Assembly: GCA_003255065.1 (NCBI GenBank)
Contig: QAOA01005271.1
Location: 546,006-610,005 of the forward strand
Source of the DNA: Cercis canadensis
Lineage: Eukaryota > Streptophyta > Magnoliopsida > Fabales > Fabaceae
DNA length: 64,000 bases
Reading direction: 5' to 3'
Made by a program: the position numbers and the translations under genes. Positions 58,482-64,000 of this stretch are shown here, piece after piece; within the stretch, counting starts at the first letter, position 1; each line of letters starts with the position of its first letter. A model generated the notes under the pieces. It was not told where the DNA came from. It did no database searches and was given only the letters and a program-made list of their open reading frames with translations.

Positions 58482-60766
58482 TCACTTTAAAGTTAATCAA
58501 TTAAATCTACTAATTAGTCTTATGTTAGTTCTTTATAATCTAATACCAAAGCTAACTTTATTGTAAGACCATGAGCAAAATTGGTGGTCTACCCATGTTT
58601 AAGATTGCTTAGTTTCTAAGGACAAGGATTAAATCCTTGTGTGCTTTCTTTTTAGTAGTAGTGATGTTATTTCATAATATTATAAGTGACTTAGATCTTT
58701 GCACTTTTTTATTGTCAATTTTTTTTTTTAAATGAATGCAAATATTATCTCTGGTTAAAACAAAAAGGGGCAGTAAAAATGTCCATTTAAGGGTTTAAAG
58801 CCATTCCCTTTCTACTTTTAATAATAACAGTTACAATAAAGTGAGAAGGGTTGTTCTTTAAGAACAAAGTATGTAAGGTTGAAGAAAAAGAGATGAGGCA
58901 TTTCTCCTAAATCTGTAACTAGATAACATAATTAGTACTGGTTTTCTCTCCGCTTTTGTTCTCATCCAATCAACTCTCTGTAAGACCCAAATTGATAGCT
59001 CACTCAATTATCTTATTCTGTCAATTTTACCTTTGCTTGAAATGGATGAAAACAGAGAGAATAGTTTCAAGAGGAATAATTAGGATTTAAATTTGACGGT
59101 GATAAATGTTAAATTAATGTAATGTATCAATATAAAACAACTAATTATATGTAAACACATTTTTAAGTGAATTGTTTCCCTCACTTTCTTTCCCTCCTCA
59201 TTGGTTTTCCCAGTACGACCAAGTCATAATATAATTATATATATTTGATCCTAAATGGCAATGCACGATATAATTATCATCTCTAACAACTTTTCCTTTG
59301 TCTTATATATAGTCTGACCTGATGAGATCGATAGAAAAAAAATAAAATTCTTCAGCAACGTAATAGTGGAATGTTATTTTATGCCATATGCTTAGTGACT
59401 TCAGAAACAGAAAGAGCAGCATAAGGGATTTTTTATTCCTTATTTAAAAATTTTCTAATGGACGTAGCAAAAGGTGGAATTGAGCTGGCTTGGCTGAGAA
59501 CAGAATAATGCATCCTTTTGTCACCGTATAAATGAATTAGACCAGTCTTCAGTAATGTAATGCCAACTAGTTATAATATAGGCTATATATGCTATAAGAA
59601 ATGTCATTATTAAATTGGTTAGGTAATGAGTTATAGGTGGTTCACACAAGTCCTTGTCGTACATGTTAGCATGCATGTGTTATTTATCAATCACTCTATT
59701 CTTTATGTTAAACCATTGATATAGGAGCGATTGGTTGTAATTAGTATCTTAAAAAAGTAGATAATAGTGTCCTAGTTAAAACTCCATGTATAATATAATC
59801 AAAATTTTGACTGATAAAATGAATTCTTTGGTACATCAATAAGGAGGAGAGCAGCCTTCTTTTACGTAGTAGGTTTTGAAGTCTTCTGATTGATCACATA
59901 TCAAATATAGTTTACATCGAATAATTATAAATAAGTCCAACTTGACCACTGGTATGTGAAGTAATATATTATTAAATTGATTGGATAATTGTTTTTAACC
60001 ACTTGCTCTCAGTATTTGTTGTGCGACGCAGCGTGTGGAAAATAATATCAATTTGTAGCGTTATCATACATTTCTCACTAGTTAGGTAAGCATATTATTT
60101 GCGAAAGGGTTGATCAAAAACCTTTAAGATGATCGAACTATTAATATTAAAATATTAAAATACTTTGACTTAGTCCCCAATTAAAATCGTCTAGGTTCGT
60201 GACTGATCAAATGGATATATTATACATGGTTGTATCTGCTTCACAAACCATTCTATTAATCTTTATAGAGNAGTGATCACATATCAAATATAGTTTACAT
60301 CGAATAATTATAAATAAGTCCAACTTGACCACTGGTATGTGAAGTAATATATTATTAAATTGATTGGATAATTGTTTTTAACCACTTGCTCTCAGTATTT
60401 GTTGTGCAACGCAGCGTGTGGAAAATAATATCAATTTGTAGCGTTATCATACATTTGTCACTAGTTAGGTAAGCATATTATTTGCGAAAGGGTTGATAAA
60501 AAACCTTTAAGATGATCGAACTATTAATATTAAAATATTTTGACTTAGTACTCCCCAATTAAAATCGTCTAGGATCGTGACTGATCAAATGGATATATCA
60601 GACATGGTTGTATCTGCTTCACAAACCATTCTATTAATCTTTATAGAGTTCAAACAGATTTATTACCATACAATATAAGGATAACAATTAACAAAAGCAT
60701 ATTATTTATAAGAATACCAAGCATATATAATGTTGCTGATAAAGGGTTAACAACTTGATCTTAGAC
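58482..60766. repeat. Segmental duplication block A, copy 2, non-coding part
   Basis: Collinear with 42825-44704. Within it 59890-60270 is repeated as about 60274-60652 around the N at 60271, probably another unmerged contig overlap. No gene here. Confidence 0.85.
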
Positions 60767-62089
60767 CTATTTAATATTAAGAAAAATACGGAAAAAGTTT
60801 AAGAAAGTGAAGAACAGGACAGCAATTCCCACAATAGTTGAACTTCCTCTCCAGTGATCCTTGAAGTACACAGTCCATAACTTTGCCACAGTATGGTTCC
60901 AAGCGTTGAGATAATGTGCATTGAGTTCTTTGATTTGTGTGCTGTAACAGTTTGAATTTATCACAACATGTTTGCAGAGACTATTAATCAGAGTTGTCAC
61001 TTCCTGATTGTTTCCCAATTCATGGACAATAACTTCTTGATCAACCAGCAAGTCCACATCTTCCGCAGTGTTTATGAGATTGTCAATTACAGAAATATAA
61101 TTGCAAATGAAAGTTTGGTTTGGATAGTGACACTGCTCCAACGCCATGAGGTTGCGAAAAACACATTCCATTATGCAGTGTACTTTGAGCTGTGGGAGTT
61201 TGAAGTGAACATGGAAAAGCTTCTTCTCAACCTTGATGTCAAGTGAGCATATGTTCGGAACTGCCTTAAAAATTACTCCTGCCTTGTATAACTTTGTTGC
61301 ACATTTTAAGACTCTATGAGGAACCAAGGCAGGCTGGAAACCCTTTGGAATGTGAAAATGCCTAATCAAATCCGTAAAATGTTTTGATAGCTTGCAGCGC
61401 TTCGGCACAATCATTTCATTTGAAGAGTTCTGTGGATCATAATCTGCGAAGTATTTGTAGGCAAGATGAAGAAAACTTGAAGTCTCTTGCTCTTCATCAT
61501 TCTGAGGAAAAACTTGGCTGTATAGTTCCTCCAAGACAAAAAATGGAAGCTGATTTTCAAGCATCAACAGGTCCTGCTGGATAGTGTTCTTCATCCATGA
61601 TTTCCCAAACAAGTAATCATCCTCTTGGTGTTGGTAACTTTGTGATTCCCTGAGGAAGAGCTCCATGATGAAGATGGAATCCAACAGCATCATGTCCACA
61701 AACTGATCATTGCTGAAGTCTGGGAATTTTTCTGAATAATAACTGCGTATTTTTGCTTCTTTCTCTCCAAGGAAGGATTTGAAATCGTCAAAACCCTGTT
61801 TTCTTGATACACGTTTCCAGAAGAAACGGAAATATCGGTGTTTCTCTTTCTCCATTGGCCTGAGTTTCAGATTGTCATGGTGAAGAGGACCTATTGAGAT
61901 CAAGTGAGGAGTATATGCTTCTGGATTCACCTTACGAAGTTTCTCGGGAACCTTGTAGATACAACATTCAGGTGAAAGATCAGGCTCGATCACTTTTGGG
62001 ATTTCAATTATGTGTTGGACCATCATAGCATCTTCATCTTCAGATAAAGCAGTATAATTGTTTGGTGTAATACTAGATCTAGATGTCAT
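60767..62089 (-). CDS. DUF247 protein, copy 4
   Basis: A single coding exon of 440 residues: IPKVIEPDLSPECCIYKVPE, AYTPHLISIGPLHHDN, MMLLDSIFIMELFLRES, DLLMLENQLPFFVLEELYS, HFTDLIRHFHIPKG, ATKLYKAGVIFKAVP, ALEQCHYPNQTFICNYISVI, HWRGSSTIVGIAVLFFTFLN at the C-terminal membrane segment. It is the intact source-like relative of the fragment at 44705-45070. The acceptor AATTGCAG a few bases before the start codon suggests a leader intron, as in copy 1. The plus-strand frames at 60968 and 61384 are shadows. Confidence 0.95.
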   Translation of the reverse strand: MTSRSSITPNNYTALSEDEDAMMVQHIIEIPKVIEPDLSPECCIYKVPEKLRKVNPEAYTPHLISIGPLHHDNLKLRPMEKEKHRYFRFFWKRVSRKQGFDDFKSFLGEKEAKIRSYYSEKFPDFSNDQFVDMMLLDSIFIMELFLRESQSYQHQEDDYLFGKSWMKNTIQQDLLMLENQLPFFVLEELYSQVFPQNDEEQETSSFLHLAYKYFADYDPQNSSNEMIVPKRCKLSKHFTDLIRHFHIPKGFQPALVPHRVLKCATKLYKAGVIFKAVPNICSLDIKVEKKLFHVHFKLPQLKVHCIMECVFRNLMALEQCHYPNQTFICNYISVIDNLINTAEDVDLLVDQEVIVHELGNNQEVTTLINSLCKHVVINSNCYSTQIKELNAHYLNAWNHTVAKLWTVYFKDHWRGSSTIVGIAVLFFTFLNFFRIFLNIK

Positions 62090-62329
62090 TGAATCACCTG
62101 CAATTTGTACAAAACTTGAGCCAACTGTTACTTTCTAAAATGGATTAAGCTTATATATATTACTAACTATTTAATTACAGATTCTACACAAGCATGATCT
62201 TGATTCTTTGCAACATTGCAGGTTCATAATATAGTAAAGAGCCACCCATTTTTTTCTTTTTGGCCAGAACAAGAGCCACTTTTAAAAAATACAAGCAGTA
62301 TAATCAATGAAACATGATACTCAGATAAT

Positions 62330-62545
62330 AGAAACAATTTCTAAAATTTATAAAAGATGAAGTGCGCATACATATATACCGGACCTTAAAAATATTTTTA
62401 CCCACAAATAATTGCCTGTGCTAGTTGAAGAAATGCAGTCCTATGCTCTACTCTTCTTCTCTCATTCCCTTCTTATGTGCGATTTTAACAAGTTCCTCTT
62501 GCTAGGGATGATTTTTCAAATTGTTAATCTATCATATGTAAAAGT
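62330..62545 (-). promoter_or_regulatory. Conserved upstream/leader block of DUF247 copy 4
   Basis: 62340-62540 matches 32735-32915 upstream of copy 1: AGATGAAGTGCGCATAC, ATGCTCTACTCTTC and TAGGGATGATTTTTCAA are in the same order. Conservation of non-coding DNA between two otherwise well-diverged copies points to a shared leader exon and core promoter. Confidence 0.55.
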
Positions 62546-63116
62546 TTTTCGTATGAGGGTGACAGAAGTTTGTCCTCACTTTCGTTCTTATATGTTATTC
62601 TCAAGTAAAATTATAATCTATACTTCTTAAAAATTGAATAAGATACAGCTCAAATAAATTAATATATAGCTTGTTTAAGTGGACAATAACAACATTTGTA
62701 TAAAACTTATAAGTGGACGATTGATTAAACATTAAAAACTCACGGTTGTGTTAGATAAGTTTTTTAATTAGTCGTATGATAAAAAAATTAAAACATGTAA
62801 AACGTAGATATTGAAACAAATAGTTTGCAAAACATTAATATTGTGGTCAATTAATTTACTCCTCACATGGTTGAATGTTAAAAAAAATAAAAATACGGGA
62901 GCCATGGACCCGTTCCTCGACCCCAGCGTTGGTCTGCGGCGTCTGCCCTCGTTTGAGTTTGAAATCACAATCAAAAAGAATATTGTCTAATTTTTTATTA
63001 AAATATTGTCTAAAATTTAATTTTGAAGAAATGTAATAAGTCCAATTATGTGGGTGATATATGAATGAGTTATACAACTTGCACATTATAGTTACTTTTA
63101 TAATACTTTTTAAATT

Positions 63117-63371
63117 GAGTAAAAAAAAATTTCTTCCTTAAATTATTTTTTAAATGTTACTTTAATTATTGATTTATTTTTTATGTCATTTTAATACTTG
63201 AATAATCTCATTGCCCACTAAATTAGTCCTCCATAACATAAAAAATGATTATTTAAATGACTGATTTAGTGGGCAGAGTGATTATTTAAGGACTAAAGTA
63301 GCAGTAAAAATAAATTAATGACTAAAGTGACATTTGAGAAATAATTCAAAGACGAAAAATATATTTAACTC
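63117..63371. mobile_element. Mutator-type foldback MITE with perfect 9-base duplication
   Basis: The 255-base element has inverted ends beginning GAGT(T)AAA and matching through AAATGTTACTTTAATTATTG (left) and its reversed right partner over about 90 bases. The 9-base TTTTAAATT stands at 63108-63116 and again at 63372-63380. There is no coding content. Confidence 0.88.
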
Positions 63372-63596
63372 TTTTAAATTGGTATAGTTAGTTCAATATA
63401 AATTTAACTGATCTTGCTTAAACAATATTTTCATGTTAAATTAAAATTTTGACATTTATATCAATGTAAAAGCTTGTGTGTTAATTAACTAGTATGCATA
63501 AATAACATTATTTTAGATGAAAAACAACACAATTAATAAATTTATTAGGCAATGATTTTTTGTTGTTTCACGTAAGTCTTGATCATACATTATAAA

Positions 63597-63630
63597 CTAG
63601 TTTAACACCGGTACAATGCATGGGCAGATA
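63597..63630 (-). mobile_element. Helitron-like 3' end (minus strand), degenerate
   Basis: Read on the minus strand, GCCCATGCATTGTACCGG is a decayed form of the CCCGTGCAATGCACGGG-type hairpin and is followed by TGTTAAACTAG and then T, as at 9750-9776. The hairpin is imperfect and the rest of the element would extend to the right, beyond what can be traced. Confidence 0.35.
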
Positions 63631-64000
63631 AAACAAAAAAGAGATTTATAAAGTCCGTGAAAAGAGAGAAATGAAATAGAAAAAGCAAAAAAGGGGGAAT
63701 GAATGAGTTAGTTGTATATAAGGATTACAATAGAAATAGAAACAGAGAGCCATGGATCCCTTCCTCAGGGCGTTGGTCAGCCCTCATTTGAGTTTAAAAT
63801 CACAATTAATGGAATAACGTCTAACATCACAATTAAGTAGCATACTGTTTAGGGAAGTAGTTGATGTTCATACTTTTTTTTTTGTCGGAATTTGACTTTC
63901 ATAATTAACAGTGAATTCTTCTTGTAAGCATATATATAATATAATGATAAAAGCATATTACCATACAAAAGCTTATTGTTTATTAGAATACGAAGCATAT

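Larger units (their letters stand above)
62546..64000. other. Intergenic end of the window with small repeats
   Basis: It holds a MITE, a Helitron-like end and a short direct repeat (about 62895-62990 and 63748-63835, both with GAGCCATGGA and TTTGAGTTT). No gene is supported. The last ~60 bases resemble the 3' flank of DUF247 genes. Confidence 0.45.

Noticed and set aside
1-64000. CRISPR arrays, operons, ribosome-binding sites, tRNA or rRNA genes
   Set aside because: The sequence is plant nuclear DNA; no spacer-repeat array, cloverleaf or rRNA sequence was seen.

Overview
The window looks like nuclear DNA of a dicot plant. The genes have many AT-rich introns with GT-AG junctions, the families are plant-specific (DUF247, DUO1-type MYB, CYP51G, plant rhamnogalacturonate lyase), and the transposons are plant hAT, PIF, Mutator-type MITE, Helitron, LINE and copia elements. 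A woody dicot such as Citrus would fit, but no single feature proves a genus. It is draft sequence: one ~200-base gap (9013-9216) plus about 14 isolated N's. At least six of the N's sit between two nearly identical copies of the same 78-380 bases. These are best read as overlapping, probably allelic, contig ends that were never merged.

Left third (1-30 kb), ordinary gene space: a decayed MATH-domain gene (minus, 1-1140); a 5'-truncated LINE end; an orphan last exon of a rhamnogalacturonate lyase (3019-3267) followed by a complete 15-exon lyase (4399-8085); a nest of a hAT-like element and a Helitron end (9.0-9.8 kb); a phosphoglycerate-mutase-family gene (11320-14483) with a foldback MITE in its first intron; convergent to it a DUO1-type R2R3 MYB (15549-16969, minus); a 498-bp tandem duplication; CYP51 sterol 14-demethylase (21203-23467) with a GC-AG intron; an unrecognised multi-pass membrane protein (24416-25522, minus); and a small conserved membrane protein split by a 2-kb intron (27777-30118, minus).

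Right half (31-64 kb), a DUF247 cluster: four full-length single-exon-coding DUF247 genes (31218-32528 minus, 39769-41145 minus, 57036-58481 plus, 60767-62089 minus), one broken 3' fragment (44705-45070) and, at the very end, flanking sequence suggesting another member just outside. Between 41.7 and 62 kb the DNA is a mosaic of segmental duplications. These carry a near-whole young Ty1/copia element (46628-51576), a Mutator-type foldback MITE whose empty site survives in a paralogous block, and a triple tandem repeat of 485 bp. Between the first two DUF247 genes is a 3.7-kb PIF/Harbinger-like element with TTA target duplications that encloses an ACBP3-like acyl-CoA-binding protein pseudogene, i.e. 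a candidate gene-capturing (Pack-type) transposon.

The housekeeping genes here (lyase for pectin, CYP51 for sterols, DUO1 for male germline) have no evident joint pathway. The DUF247 array is the one real functional cluster, and its role in dicots is unknown.
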